DNA of 64,000 bases from Bacillus pumilus (GCF_900186955.1 NZ_LT906438.1:2480001-2544000), one strand, 5' to 3'; shown: positions 1-9,291, counted from the stretch's first letter. Made by a program: numbers and translations. The notes: a model not told the origin generated them from the sequence alone.

Positions 1-253
1 ACACAAGAGACGCAGATAATAAACATTTCAGCACAAAGGCATTGGGGTTAAATAGCGGATGCTGATATTTCTTCGGCTGATGAGACGACGATTCAAAGGA
101 AGACGACCCTGAATGCTTTTCTTCCTCTGTCAGCATGACCCATGGAGGGATATCCTCTTTTTTCTTGAAAGTCGTCTTCTTAGATGGAGCAGCTGACTGC
201 TTCGTTTTGCGGCGCTGCGCGATTTTCTTTCGGTACTCGTCCACACTTTTCAT
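1..253 (-). CDS. spoIVFA: SpoIVFA N-terminal part (partial)
   Basis: Open frame starting at ATG 251-253 and running off the left edge, so only about 84 N-terminal residues are visible. The start reads MKSVDEYRKKIAQRRK, followed by a charged, serine-rich stretch and then a hydrophobic beginning (KCLLSASLV) at the edge that fits the single membrane segment of SpoIVFA. In Bacillus this protein holds the SpoIVFB intramembrane protease inactive in the outer forespore membrane until pro-sigma-K processing. The position directly after minD matches the B. subtilis order minCD-spoIVFAB. A GGTGAT ribosome site precedes the ATG. The call rests on context and N-terminal style; the C-terminal LytM-like part lies outside the window. 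Confidence 0.85.
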   Translation of the reverse strand, partial: MKSVDEYRKKIAQRRKTKQSAAPSKKTTFKKKEDIPPWVMLTEEEKHSGSSSFESSSHQPKKYQHPLFNPNAFVLKCLLSASLV

Positions 254-285
254 GAGATCACCCTTTACATACAAACAGTTTGTAC

Positions 286-314
286 ATTTTATGTGGTGAC
301 CTCATCTGATATGC
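286..314 (-). promoter_or_regulatory. sigma-E promoter for spoIVFAB
   Basis: On the minus strand GCATATC (308-314) and CATAAAAT (286-293) are separated by 14 bases. This matches the sigma-E pattern (kATATT, then CATACAmT) with few mismatches. It lies downstream of the minD stop and just upstream of spoIVFA, whose B. subtilis counterpart is mother-cell expressed. Confidence 0.65.
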
Positions 315-321
315 AACAAAA

Positions 322-346
322 AGACCGATTCTGATCGAATCGGTCT
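322..346 (-). terminator. minD terminator
   Basis: Perfect 10-bp stem (AGACCGATTC/GAATCGGTCT) with a 5-nt loop, followed on the minus strand by TTTTGTTG. It separates the minCD transcript from spoIVFA. Confidence 0.75.
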
Positions 347-365
347 CATTTTACCTGAATGCTTA

Positions 366-1169
366 TTAAGCTCTTACACCAAAAAATGCTTTCAGCTTCG
401 CAAACATTCCTTTGTTTTCATCTTCAAATGATTGAAGTGGAACAGATTCGCCTAGTACGCGGCGGGCGATATTACGATACGCAATCGAGACTTTATTTTT
501 AGCATCCATGACAATCGGTTCACCATTGTTTGAAGCCTTAATCACGTCATCATCATCAGCGACAATGCCAAGAAGATCAATCGATAAGTGATGGACAACT
601 TCATCCACATCCATTGAATCGCCACTTTTCGCCATGTGTGTACGAATACGGTTGACAATCAAACGAGGTGGTTCGATATCTTCTTGTTCTAACAAGCCGA
701 TGATACGGTCGGCATCTCTTACAGCTGAGATCTCAGGCGTCGTCACGACAATTGCCTTATCTGCACCAGATACAGCATTTTTAAAGCCTTGCTCAATTCC
801 AGCAGGGCAATCAATGACGACATAATCAAAGTCTTGTTTCAATGATTGAATTAATTCTTTGATCTGCTCTGGTTCTACAGCCGTTTTATCGCTTGTTTGA
901 GCAGCGGGTAAAAGATACAAAAGATCCTCGAAACGCTTATCTTTTACAAGCGCTTGGTGAATTTTACATCTTCCTTCTACTACATCGACTAGATCATAAA
1001 TAATGCGGTTCTCAAGCCCCATCACGACATCTAAATTCCGAAGGCCAATATCGGTATCAACTAGACACACCTTTTTCCCTTGAATTGCTAGTGCTGTGCC
1101 TAAGTTTGCAGATGTTGTTGTTTTGCCAACGCCGCCTTTTCCTGAGGTAATCACAATAGCCTCGCCCAA
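366..1169 (-). CDS. minD: Septum site-determining ATPase MinD
   Basis: ParA/MRP-type ATPase that recruits MinC to the membrane and helps keep division septa away from poles and completed division sites. The deviant Walker A KGGVGKT is at about residues 11-17, and DTDIGLRNLDVVMGLEN follows as the switch region. The C-terminus ends in an amphipathic helix (KGMFAKLKAFFGV) typical of MinD membrane targeting. I chose TTG at 1167-1169 (protein MGEAIVITSGK, 267 aa) because the GGGAGGA site sits about 9 nt upstream. The in-frame GTG at 1173-1175 is only 3 nt from it and overlaps the minC stop. Cotranscribed with minC. Confidence 0.97.
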   Translation of the reverse strand: MGEAIVITSGKGGVGKTTTSANLGTALAIQGKKVCLVDTDIGLRNLDVVMGLENRIIYDLVDVVEGRCKIHQALVKDKRFEDLLYLLPAAQTSDKTAVEPEQIKELIQSLKQDFDYVVIDCPAGIEQGFKNAVSGADKAIVVTTPEISAVRDADRIIGLLEQEDIEPPRLIVNRIRTHMAKSGDSMDVDEVVHHLSIDLLGIVADDDDVIKASNNGEPIVMDAKNKVSIAYRNIARRVLGESVPLQSFEDENKGMFAKLKAFFGVRA

Positions 1170-1171
1170 TT

Positions 1172-1855
1172 TCACATTCCTCCCTCAAGCCTTGTCAGAT
1201 TAGGTCTTATATGAGCCAATTGCTGCAGGCGTTCAATGATCATGTTGCCATCTATATCTAAATAAGCACATTCCATTTCATTTCCATCTTCTTTTTGATC
1301 TGGTGCACGGTTAAACACTTGTGCGATGCGAAGCTGTGTTGGAATCATACGAGATGCCGCAATGACAGCTTGTTTATTCCCATTACATCCAGCATGTGCC
1401 ACGCCTTTTAAAGCGCCGAGCACAAAAATATTTCCCCCTGCACGAATCGTTCCGCCAGGATTGACATCTCCTACTAATAAGAGATCTCCTTCAACATACA
1501 GTACCTGTCCAGAGCGCACAATTTTGGCTACAGAGGTAATTTCGGCCTCTGCTTTTAATCGTCTCGCCTCTTCAGTTGACATGACGTCACTTTCAATAGA
1601 GTGAATGACGAGATGTTCATTTTCAGAGACTGCTTCAGTCAAACGCATTTCCTGATCCTCTGTTAAATACCGAAAACCAAGCTTAATATGCACATTAACC
1701 TTATGACCTTCCCTTCCATCTGTATATTGCTCAAGTAAAAGAACCTCTCGCAAGCCAGAAAGAAGGTCATCAAACGAACAGTCATCATTTAACTGTAATG
1801 TTAATCCGTTTTTTGTACCTTTTATTGTCACATATTGCTGTTTTTGAGTTTTCAA
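1172..1855 (-). CDS. minC: Septum inhibitor MinC
   Basis: FtsZ-ring inhibitor, partner of MinD. The N-terminal alpha/beta domain begins MKTQKQQYVTIKGTKNG. From about residue 115 the C-terminal right-handed beta-helix is recognisable by its turn-rich repeats (GDLLLVGDVNPGGTIRAGG, then FVLGALKGVAHAG). It ends in LTRLEGGM. The start is taken as TTG at 1853-1855, 5-7 nt after GAGGTGA; an upstream GTG (1862-1864) lies inside that ribosome site. The stop is adjacent to minD. It follows mreD by 54 nt, so it probably shares the mre transcript. Confidence 0.95.
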   Translation of the reverse strand: MKTQKQQYVTIKGTKNGLTLQLNDDCSFDDLLSGLREVLLLEQYTDGREGHKVNVHIKLGFRYLTEDQEMRLTEAVSENEHLVIHSIESDVMSTEEARRLKAEAEITSVAKIVRSGQVLYVEGDLLLVGDVNPGGTIRAGGNIFVLGALKGVAHAGCNGNKQAVIAASRMIPTQLRIAQVFNRAPDQKEDGNEMECAYLDIDGNMIIERLQQLAHIRPNLTRLEGGM

Positions 1856-1909
1856 GATGCTCACCTCAACAACATACTCATTTCGCCGTATTTGGACAAA
1901 CTCCTGCTT

Positions 1910-2428
1910 TTATTCGTCGATCAGTCCTTGTTTCATATTGATGAAAAAGAGCCTAAGCGGCACAACAAGTATGAGAGACGCAGCAGTATTTAAAAGAATC
2001 GTTGGAATAAAGCGTTCGATGACATACGTATTAAACGGCATAATACCTGGTTGAATTGTCGCTTGAACGCCGTATACATAAAACTCCATCACGGAAACAG
2101 CAATAATCGACAGAAAGACGACCACTAACATATTTGTTTGCAAAACTTTAAAGGCTTTCGCTAGCAAATAGCAGAGCGCTCCAAAGCCAAACATATGAAC
2201 ACCAAGTATGCCTGTATACGAAATATCATATAAAAGTCCAAAGATAAAACCGAAAATCACACCATATTTTTGATTCACAAAAGCCGTCATAAATACAAGT
2301 GCGAGTAAGATGAAATGAGGAGCTAAAATTTGATTGTCTGAAACAAATGGGAGCTTCACTAGATCGACAAAAATACTGTCAAATACGAAGATAAACAACA
2401 TGACGAAAGCAAGAAGGAAACGTCTCAC
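1910..2428 (-). CDS. mreD: Rod shape-determining membrane protein MreD
   Basis: 172-aa, very hydrophobic protein with about five to six membrane segments, beginning MRRFLLAFVMLFIFVFDSIFVDL. MreD is the integral membrane partner of MreC and MreB in the elongasome that directs lateral wall synthesis. Length equals the usual Bacillus MreD. Its ATG overlaps the mreC stop by 4 nt, implying translational coupling. Confidence 0.95.
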   Translation of the reverse strand: MRRFLLAFVMLFIFVFDSIFVDLVKLPFVSDNQILAPHFILLALVFMTAFVNQKYGVIFGFIFGLLYDISYTGILGVHMFGFGALCYLLAKAFKVLQTNMLVVVFLSIIAVSVMEFYVYGVQATIQPGIMPFNTYVIERFIPTILLNTAASLILVVPLRLFFINMKQGLIDE

Positions 2429-3324
2429 GATCCTTCCTCCTTCGTCAATTCAGATGCATCTGCCGTACTTGAGCTGCGATTCACCACAATCACGCGGTCT
2501 AAATTGTTGAGTTCAGCCGCTGGTTCTACATAAATGATTTTTGTCAGGCCGTAATGATCTGGCTCGATTTCACTCACCTTACCAATCGTCAAGCCTTGAG
2601 GGAATACGCCCCCTGCTCCAGATGTTTCAACAAGATCTCCTTTTTTGACATCTCCATCTGCATCAGATTTCAGAATATTCATTGTCAGCATTTTTTTCTT
2701 ACTGTCATAGCCGTTAATAATTCCGTTGAGTTCTTCTTTGCCCTTTTTCGCAAAAATTTTCGTTGAAATTCTATTATTTTGGTCAGTAGAGCTTAGCAAC
2801 CTTACAGTCGAAGTAAAATTGTTGAGCTTATCACTTTCAATTTTCCCAATTAACGCACCACTCTCATTTGTGACCGCCATATCTTTGTCAACGCCTTGTT
2901 TTTTCCCTTTATCAATCATGACAAAGCTATCCCAAAGGGACGGGTTTCTAGCGATAACCGTTGATAGAATTGGCGTATAATCACGAATAGAGTTCACATA
3001 ACCGAGCTGCTTGCGAAGCTTTTTGTTCTCATCTTCTAGTTCTTGAAGTTTCGCCTCATATTGGGTTTGTCCATCAAGTTTTTTTCGAAGACGTTCGTTT
3101 TCATCGTATGTGTTCTTTAAATCTTGTACGTTCCCATAAATACCGGCGATAAATTGTGATGGTTTATGAAAGACACCTTGAAAAAAGCCTGTCGTATCCC
3201 CCACTAATTTTTCCGGCCATGAAGCACCTCTGCCGCTTTTCACTGAAAAACCAATCATGGCCACCAGTACGATGACACAGACAAGGAGCAACATTAATCT
3301 TTTATTCATAAAAAACTGCGGCAT
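2425..3324 (-). CDS. mreC: Rod shape-determining protein MreC
   Basis: 299-aa bitopic protein. A short cytoplasmic start is followed by one membrane segment (about residues 8-26, LMLLLVCVIVLVAMIGFSV), then a coiled coil (about 65-115; LKNTYDENERLRKKL) and the extracytoplasmic beta domain. MreC links MreB inside to the wall-synthesis enzymes outside. The C-terminal tail is Ser/Thr/Glu-rich and probably disordered. It lies between mreB and mreD with a 27-nt gap to mreB. Confidence 0.96.
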   Translation of the reverse strand: MPQFFMNKRLMLLLVCVIVLVAMIGFSVKSGRGASWPEKLVGDTTGFFQGVFHKPSQFIAGIYGNVQDLKNTYDENERLRKKLDGQTQYEAKLQELEDENKKLRKQLGYVNSIRDYTPILSTVIARNPSLWDSFVMIDKGKKQGVDKDMAVTNESGALIGKIESDKLNNFTSTVRLLSSTDQNNRISTKIFAKKGKEELNGIINGYDSKKKMLTMNILKSDADGDVKKGDLVETSGAGGVFPQGLTIGKVSEIEPDHYGLTKIIYVEPAAELNNLDRVIVVNRSSSTADASELTKEEGS

Positions 3325-3351
3325 GTCTTACACCTCTTTATTTACGCCCGA

Positions 3352-4371
3352 TTATCGATTATCTTTTGATTTTCCTTTGAACAAATGAATATGCTCTAGT
3401 GCTTTTCCTGTTCCGATTGCCACACAGTCAAGCGGGTCTTCAGCAATAATGACTGGCATCTTCGTTTCATCACTAATGACTTTGTCAAGATTACGAAGCA
3501 ATGCACCGCCGCCAGTTAAGACGATTCCACGGTCCATAATATCTGCTGCCAGCTCAGGCGGAGTTTTTTCAAGTGTCATTTTCACCGCATCAACAATTGT
3601 TTCCACTGTATCGCGAAGCGCTTTTGCAATCTCATCTGCTGTAATCGAGATTGTTTTTGGCAGACCAGTTAAAAGGTCACGGCCCCGAATATCCATTTCA
3701 TCATGTACATCAGGCTGCGCAGAACCAATTTCCATTTTAATAGCTTCTGACGTACGATCACCGATCATCAGGTTATACGTTTTACGGATGTAGCTGCTGA
3801 TCGCATCATCCATTTCATCTCCTGCCACGCGGATTGATTGTGATGTCACAATACCGCCAAGAGAAATAATGGCTACCTCTGTTGTACCGCCGCCAATGTC
3901 AACAACCATACTTCCTGTTGGCTCCCATACAGGCAGGTTAGCACCGATCGCCGCAGCAAATGGCTCTTCAATCGGGTATGCGTCACGTGCACCAGCTTGT
4001 CTTGTTGCATCAATAACTGCACGCTCTTCTACAGCTGTAATACCAGATGGTACACATACCATCACGTAAGGTTTACGAGCAAAAAGCCCTTTGCCTTTTA
4101 ATGCTTGATTAATGTAATATTTCATCATTGTTGCTGTCGTCTCGTAATCTGCAATGACTCCGTCTTTCATTGGGCGAAGTGCCACAATATTACCAGGTGT
4201 ACGGCCAATCATGTTTCTCGCGTCATTTCCAACCGCCACTATAGACTTCGTATCAGTTTCCAAAGCTACGACCGAAGGTTCTCTTACAACAATGCCTTTT
4301 CCTTTAATAAAAACAAGCGTGTTCGCTGTTCCAAGATCTATTCCAAGGTCTTTTGTACCAATTCCAAACAT
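3352..4371 (-). CDS. mreB: Actin-like cell shape protein MreB
   Basis: 339-aa actin-fold ATPase forming membrane-bound filaments that orient lateral wall synthesis. The phosphate-1 loop [10 protein letters not shown] lies near residues 9-18. The phosphate-2 motif [18 protein letters not shown] is near the middle, and the adenosine motif [12 protein letters not shown] lies near the C-terminus. The family is very conserved and the call is unambiguous. The ATG has AGGAAG about 10 nt upstream. It heads the mreBCD-minCD group, 90 nt downstream of radC. Confidence 0.99.
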   Translation of the reverse strand: MFGIGTKDLGIDLGTANTLVFIKGKGIVVREPSVVALETDTKSIVAVGNDARNMIGRTPGNIVALRPMKDGVIADYETTATMMKYYINQALKGKGLFARKPYVMVCVPSGITAVEERAVIDATRQAGARDAYPIEEPFAAAIGANLPVWEPTGSMVVDIGGGTTEVAIISLGGIVTSQSIRVAGDEMDDAISSYIRKTYNLMIGDRTSEAIKMEIGSAQPDVHDEMDIRGRDLLTGLPKTISITADEIAKALRDTVETIVDAVKMTLEKTPPELAADIMDRGIVLTGGGALLRNLDKVISDETKMPVIIAEDPLDCVAIGTGKALEHIHLFKGKSKDNR

Positions 4372-4430
4372 ATGTATGTATCTTCCTTTCTTAAACCAAA
4401 ATTCCCTTTAGGGAAAAACTCATAAACTCT

Positions 4431-4436
4431 ATTATA
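4431..4436 (-). promoter_or_regulatory. candidate -10 box upstream of mreB
   Basis: A consensus TATAAT on the minus strand lies about 60 nt before the mreB ATG in the radC-mreB gap. The matching -35 is poor (T-rich), so this is a tentative internal promoter for mreBCD-minCD. Confidence 0.35.
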
Positions 4437-4461
4437 TCGTAAAACATTGAAAAAAAAAGTG

Positions 4462-5160
4462 TTACAAATACCCTTTTTCCTTCAAACTCACAAATTTTTG
4501 ATCACCTATGACCAGATGATCAAGCAGCTGTATTCCAATCAGCTTTCCACATTCAAAAAGTCGCTGTGTAACTTCAATATCTTCCCTGCTGGGCGTCGGA
4601 TCTCCAGATGGATGGTTGTGCACACATATAAATGAAGCGGCCGATCGTTTAAAGGCTTCTTTGAAAATTTCACGCGGGTGAACGATCGATGAATTCAGGC
4701 TTCCAATAAACACGGTATGTTTATGAAGAACTTGATTTTTTGTATTGAGATAAAGACAAACGAAATTTTCCTGTGTCAAAAATCTCATATCTTCCATCAC
4801 AAAGTTCGCTCCGTCTTCTGGTGTGCGGATCACATAGCGGTTATCCGTCGTTTGATGGTGTAATCTAGTGCCGAGTTCTAAAGCAGCTAAAAGAGAAATC
4901 GCCTTCGCCTTTCCAACTCCTCTAATCTTCGACATTTCTTCAATTGAGGCTTCTTTTACAGAGCGAAGACCGCCAAATGTTTGCAGAAGTCTTGCAGAAA
5001 TTTGGAGAACTGATTCTTTTTTCGTGCCTGTTCTTAGAAGAATCGCAACAAGTTCATGATTTGACAAACTGCTGGGCCCGTATTTGATAAATCGTTCTCT
5101 CGGTTTTTCATCATGAGGGAGATGCTTTAGCAGCATAGGGAAATCGTTCAGGATGACCAC
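4462..5160 (-). CDS. radC: RadC/JAMM-domain protein
   Basis: 232-aa RadC family protein. A helix-hairpin-helix-like stretch (IRGVGKAKAISLLAALELG) lies at about residues 83-101. The metal-binding JAMM motif HNHPSGDPTPSREDIE lies near residue 180. The cellular role of RadC is unsettled; the name comes from an old repair assignment in E. coli. The start is uncertain: GTG at 5158-5160 almost touches AAGGAG, and an ATG eight codons later is another possibility. It lies 24 nt after maf. Confidence 0.93.
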   Translation of the reverse strand: MVILNDFPMLLKHLPHDEKPRERFIKYGPSSLSNHELVAILLRTGTKKESVLQISARLLQTFGGLRSVKEASIEEMSKIRGVGKAKAISLLAALELGTRLHHQTTDNRYVIRTPEDGANFVMEDMRFLTQENFVCLYLNTKNQVLHKHTVFIGSLNSSIVHPREIFKEAFKRSAASFICVHNHPSGDPTPSREDIEVTQRLFECGKLIGIQLLDHLVIGDQKFVSLKEKGYL

Positions 5161-5184
5161 TCCTTTTAGAATTCCTTCCTGTCT

Positions 5185-5754
5185 TCAAAAAGGGGTGATT
5201 CCAAAGGTTTCAAGCACTCTGACTGTTTTCGCAATAGGTAGACCGACAACGGAAAAATAATCACCATCTATTTTTTGAACAAACAGTGCGCCTTTCCCTT
5301 GAATGCCATAGCTTCCCGCTTTATCAAGGGGTTCGCCCGTATCGATATAGCGGTCTATTTCATTTTGAGTCAGCGTCCAAAATGTCACTTCTGTCTGTTC
5401 ATAAAATGTTTCTTTTCTATTCTCTGACTGAACCGTGACACCCGTCAAGACTTGATGTGTCTTTCCTGATAATAATTGAAGCATAAAAGCCGCTTCTTTC
5501 TTATCTTTTGGTTTCCCAAGACATTTGCCGTCAATTGCAACAATTGTATCTGCACCAATGACCACAGCTTTGGGATTTAATCTTTGAATATCATTTGCTT
5601 TTTGTTCTGCCAACCATTGGACGTTCTCAGCAGGGGAAAGGTTTCGATTAATTTCTTCTTTTAAATGACTTGCTTGAATGTCATAAGAAAACCCTGCTAG
5701 ATCAAGCAATTCTTTTCTTCTAGGTGATTGCGATGCGAGAATCAATTGGTTCAT
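5185..5754 (-). CDS. maf: Maf nucleotide pyrophosphatase
   Basis: 189-aa Maf/HAM1-superfamily protein. The N-terminal [14 protein letters not shown] loop and the [11 protein letters not shown] motif form the nucleotide-binding cleft. The family hydrolyses non-canonical or modified NTPs such as dTTP/UTP analogues. In B. subtilis overexpression affects septation. It sits directly upstream of radC and mreBCD, its usual place. ATG with AAAGGATG upstream. Confidence 0.96.
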   Translation of the reverse strand: MNQLILASQSPRRKELLDLAGFSYDIQASHLKEEINRNLSPAENVQWLAEQKANDIQRLNPKAVVIGADTIVAIDGKCLGKPKDKKEAAFMLQLLSGKTHQVLTGVTVQSENRKETFYEQTEVTFWTLTQNEIDRYIDTGEPLDKAGSYGIQGKGALFVQKIDGDYFSVVGLPIAKTVRVLETFGITPF

Positions 5755-5887
5755 GTTTGTTCATCCTTTCAGGGTTTAGCCTAAGAAGTAAGATACCCAT
5801 TCATCCTAGCAAATGTACATCTTACCGACAATTTACGAAAATTCATTTTTCATGTACCTTCATCATTATGTTGGATGCAAAAGAAAA

Positions 5888-5912
5888 AAACTAGTCATTT
5901 TTTGACTAGTTT
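5888..5912 (-). terminator. spoIIB terminator
   Basis: Perfect 10-bp stem AAACTAGTCA/TGACTAGTTT with a 5-nt loop and a T-rich tail (TTTTTTTC) on the minus strand, 20 nt after the spoIIB stop. Confidence 0.85.
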
Positions 5913-5931
5913 CGTTTCTTAAAAAATGATT

Positions 5932-6945
5932 TTACGTATTTAATTGATCAAGCAATGCCTGCTGAGATTTCCATCCATTTTCAGCAGTTGGGTCATTTAA
6001 GAGCTGCACAGCTTTTAGCAAACTGCTTTTAGCCGGTGCATCCTCTGTTTTGGCACTTTCAAGCTCAGAAATTAGCTGCGTGACTTCCTTTTGATCCACT
6101 TCATCGCCTGCAATCACTTTGGATGATAATACAGATGCCTTTTCTATTAAACTAGTCAGCTCATCCGGCACTTGAAATGAGAGCTCCTTTCCTCCCCACG
6201 CCTCAAAGTGCTGATCAATCAATTTCTTCCCTACAGCGCTTGTCATCCCCTGCTCTGTCGCAAGCCCGGCAATGACATAATATCCATCATCCATGGAAAC
6301 CTTTTTCCCAGCATATCCTGCATCTTTTAAACTGCCAACTAAGTCATCTGCTCCTTTTTCAGAAGAGAATTTCCCAGCCTGTACAACAAAGGTTGATAAA
6401 CTGCCAGAGGCACTTTTTTCATCTTTGTTCTCTTTTGATTCATCTGTAGTACCTGCATTCGGCGCATCCCCACCAGCTTTCATCGATGATTGATTTCCAG
6501 AACCAGATGCCGAGACACTGATATCTCCACCTGAAGGATTTGATGTACCATCTTGACTTAAACTAAGCGCAAACACCCCAAGGCCTGTCCCAAGAACGAC
6601 CGCAAACACAATCGTTGTCATCACTCTCTTGAAGGGACCACGATTTTTACCGAACTTCTGATCAAAGGAGCTTTTTTTCTTTTGATAAGGTGTGACGACT
6701 TTTGGATCAGAATGATAAATATGATCAGCAGCATCATCCCACTGGAAATCTTCTTCTTTCGGTTTAGACGAATCTTCCTGAGAAGCCGCTGTCTCCTGTT
6801 CAGAATGTCTCTTTTCCTCCCAATTCGAAAACGTCACTTGATCCTCTTGCTGTTTTGGCGGCTGATGATCATCTTCATGCACCATTTCTTCCTTGCCATT
6901 AATATTGACCTTTAGCCCTTGTTTTTTTGCCTGCCTCTTTTTCAC
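5932..6945 (-). CDS. spoIIB: Stage II sporulation protein SpoIIB
   Basis: Bitopic protein with an acidic, Gln/Glu-rich cytoplasmic N-terminus, one membrane segment at about residues 108-129 (VMTTIVFAVVLGTGLGVFAL), a Ser/Gly-rich linker and a SPOR-type peptidoglycan-binding domain (FVVQAGKFSSEKGADDLVGS onward). It acts at the sporulation septum and helps localise the engulfment machinery. I prefer GTG 6943-6945 (MKKRQAKKQG), which is spaced correctly from GCGGGGA; an ATG two codons earlier touches that site. It has its own terminator and lies between maf and comC as in B. subtilis. Confidence 0.93.
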   Translation of the reverse strand: MKKRQAKKQGLKVNINGKEEMVHEDDHQPPKQQEDQVTFSNWEEKRHSEQETAASQEDSSKPKEEDFQWDDAADHIYHSDPKVVTPYQKKKSSFDQKFGKNRGPFKRVMTTIVFAVVLGTGLGVFALSLSQDGTSNPSGGDISVSASGSGNQSSMKAGGDAPNAGTTDESKENKDEKSASGSLSTFVVQAGKFSSEKGADDLVGSLKDAGYAGKKVSMDDGYYVIAGLATEQGMTSAVGKKLIDQHFEAWGGKELSFQVPDELTSLIEKASVLSSKVIAGDEVDQKEVTQLISELESAKTEDAPAKSSLLKAVQLLNDPTAENGWKSQQALLDQLNT

Positions 6946-7119
6946 TGTCATTCCCCGCTTTCTGACATGTTTGTAAGAAAGACCTTTCTGTCCAATGAAT
7001 CAGCGCGAATTTAACCCGTCCTTCTTTCTGTTTCACACTTTACCATAGCAGTAAAAAAAAAGAACAAGACTTTTGTCGGCAGGGCAAAAAAGTGTTCGCC
7101 AATTTTTTCACCCCTTCGA

Positions 7120-7839
7120 CTATCCAAATAGAAACAAGACAGGAGCACCACAGAGATACAGCAAAAAAGAAATAGCGATCGAAGGAACAAAAGGGAATGG
7201 CTCGTTTACTCGAAAGGAAAAGACCTTTGCATAAACCATTCCAGCGATACATGAGAGAAAAAGCATGAGAAGGAACGGCTTGAAGCCAAAGCAAAACGCA
7301 AGCACACTGAACAACTTCATATCAGCTCCGCCCAGACTATTCGGCTTAAAATAATCTAAACTAGAAAACAAAAGAATGCAAAAAATCAGAGAAGCCGCCC
7401 CTTCCCACCAGATAAGAAGCGGTTCCAACGTGCGGTATATGACGAAAAGAGGGAAAAAGAAGAGAAACAGCTCGTTCGGCACCCTCATATAGAGAAGATC
7501 ACTCACGACAGCAATCACGAATAAACTACAAAGAATCACAAGGAAAAGACTTTCAAACGAAACACCAGCGATCCTATAAATGAACAAAAAAAGACCGCCT
7601 GACAGCATTTCAATCGTTGGATAGAGCCAAGACAGCCGAATGCCGCAATGTTTACAAGACCCCTTCCATACAGCATAAGAAACGAGCGGGATCATCTCAT
7701 ACAGGGATAGCGGCTGTTTACAGGCTGTGCAGTGAGAGCGAGGGAAGAGAATAGACCGCTTCACTGGCAGCCTTTCGCCAGTGAGATGTAAGAACGATCC
7801 CATCGTGATGCCTGCAAGAAACAGAAAAATCTCAATCAT
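7120..7839 (-). CDS. comC: Prepilin peptidase ComC
   Basis: 239-aa polytopic A24 aspartic prepilin peptidase/N-methylase that matures the ComG pseudopilins needed for DNA uptake. The N-terminus begins IEIFLFLAGITMGSFL. Two CxxC pairs (HCTACKQ and CKHCG) form the zinc-binding cytoplasmic loop of the methylase part. The catalytic aspartates are in VVSDLLYMRVPNE and GGADMKLFS. It is preceded by AAGGAG and by a ComK-like double AT-box. Confidence 0.95.
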   Translation of the reverse strand: MIEIFLFLAGITMGSFLHLTGERLPVKRSILFPRSHCTACKQPLSLYEMIPLVSYAVWKGSCKHCGIRLSWLYPTIEMLSGGLFLFIYRIAGVSFESLFLVILCSLFVIAVVSDLLYMRVPNELFLFFFPLFVIYRTLEPLLIWWEGAASLIFCILLFSSLDYFKPNSLGGADMKLFSVLAFCFGFKPFLLMLFLSCIAGMVYAKVFSFRVNEPFPFVPSIAISFLLYLCGAPVLFLFG

Positions 7840-7865
7840 ATGTGGTGCTCCTTCCGGTAATAAGA

Positions 7866-7922
7866 TAGACCGGATTTTACCATGACCCTATCCACCAAAG
7901 CATCTAGTGAAAATATGATTTT
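7866..7922 (-). promoter_or_regulatory. candidate ComK box upstream of comC
   Basis: On the minus strand AAAATCATATTTT (7910-7922) and AAAATCCGGTCTA (7866-7878) are two AAAA-N5-TTTT half boxes, the second with two mismatches. They are separated by exactly 31 nt, one of the three spacings (8, 18, 31) described for ComK sites. The pair ends 26 nt before the comC start. Confidence 0.5.
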
Positions 7923-7947
7923 TCCCCTCTTCTACATATAAAAAGAA

Positions 7948-7983
7948 AAAGACGCAGGAGGCATCAAAGCCATTTGCGTCTTT
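7948..7983 (-). terminator. folC terminator
   Basis: Stem AAAGACGCA/TGCGTCTTT around an 18-nt loop, followed by TTCTTTTT on the minus strand, immediately after the folC stop. Confidence 0.75.
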
Positions 7984-7986
7984 TCG

Positions 7987-9291
7987 TTATCCAATCATAC
8001 GATTTCGTAAATCTGAAATAAAATAAAGAGAGCCTGTCACAAGGATCACCGCTGAAGGATCATCACTTTTTTTCTGAATGAACTCAAGCACTGTACGAGG
8101 GTCATCATCATACGATGTTGCCTCTAACTGACTGCATGCATAAAGCTTTTCCGCTGATTCAGCTCTTGGAAAATCAAATGAAACAAAATGGATAGAGGAA
8201 CTAATGGCTTCAAGTTTTTGAATCATTTGCTTGTACGGCTTATCTTTTAAAGCACTAAAACAGACATGCACTTGTTTACTAGAAAAATGAGCTTGTACCG
8301 TTTCAATTAAACGGTCGATTCCTTCTTCATTATGAGCGCCGTCTAAATAAACTGGTGGATGGTCTTTGACTTTTTCAAATCTTCCAGCCCAAACTGCATG
8401 CCGAATACCTTCATATACCTGCTCTTCTGTCACGCTAATATAGCCTTCTTGCTCCATCCATTCAATGAGTAAAACAGCAAGGGAAGCATTTTGCTGTTGA
8501 TGCGTTCCGATTAACCCTGTTTCAAGCTGCGGATACTGCCTTTTTGATGTGCTTAACGTAAATCGTTCTCCTGTTTCTGTTGGCTGCTGATGACTGAAGG
8601 TACAAGTATCCTGTAATGAAATGCATTCCGTCTTCTTCTCTTTTGCGATATTTTGAATGACCGCAAGTGCTTCCGGTTGATGAACTGCGGTGATCATCGG
8701 AATACCCTCTTTGATAATGCCCGCTTTTTCAGATGCAATTTGTTCAAGTGTATCACCTAGAATCGCCATATGATCATGACCAATCGATGTAATCGCTGTT
8801 AAGATAGGTACGGCAACATTTGTTGAATCAAGTCTTCCGCCAAGCCCTGTCTCTAATAGGACAAAGTCTACTTGCTGCACATCGGCAAAATAAGCAAATG
8901 CACATGCGGTAATGATTTCAAACTCTGTTGCTGCGCCAAGCTCTGTTTGATCTAACTCATCAACAAAAGGCTTGATTTTATTCACCAAACTCAGCCATTC
9001 TTCATCCTGTATAGGTGCTCCGTTCACGCTGATTCGTTCATTGAACGTTAAAATAAACGGGGAGGTGAAGGTGCCGACTGAATAGCCTGCTGCCTGTAAA
9101 ACGGAACGAGTAAACGCAATCGTTGAACCTTTTCCATTTGTACCTGCAACATGTACCACTTTTATGCGTTGTTCCGGATGGCTTAGTTTGTTCATCAGCC
9201 ACTTCATTCTTTCAAGACCCGGTTTTACACCAAAGGCCAGTCTACTGTGAATCCACTCAATGGCTTCATGATAGGTTGTAAACAATGTCAT
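7987..9291 (-). CDS. folC: Folylpolyglutamate/dihydrofolate synthase FolC
   Basis: 434-aa Mur-ligase-superfamily enzyme adding L-glutamate to dihydropteroate and folates with ATP. The P-loop VAGTNGKGSTIAF lies at about residues 48-60, the family loop TSPFILTFNERISVNG follows, and LLETGLGGRLDSTN is the second signature. The C-terminal ligand domain carries PVYLDGAHNEEGI. It lies 65 nt downstream of valS and behind valS's terminator, and upstream of comC, as in B. subtilis. Confidence 0.98.
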   Translation of the reverse strand: MTLFTTYHEAIEWIHSRLAFGVKPGLERMKWLMNKLSHPEQRIKVVHVAGTNGKGSTIAFTRSVLQAAGYSVGTFTSPFILTFNERISVNGAPIQDEEWLSLVNKIKPFVDELDQTELGAATEFEIITACAFAYFADVQQVDFVLLETGLGGRLDSTNVAVPILTAITSIGHDHMAILGDTLEQIASEKAGIIKEGIPMITAVHQPEALAVIQNIAKEKKTECISLQDTCTFSHQQPTETGERFTLSTSKRQYPQLETGLIGTHQQQNASLAVLLIEWMEQEGYISVTEEQVYEGIRHAVWAGRFEKVKDHPPVYLDGAHNEEGIDRLIETVQAHFSSKQVHVCFSALKDKPYKQMIQKLEAISSSIHFVSFDFPRAESAEKLYACSQLEATSYDDDPRTVLEFIQKKSDDPSAVILVTGSLYFISDLRNRMIG

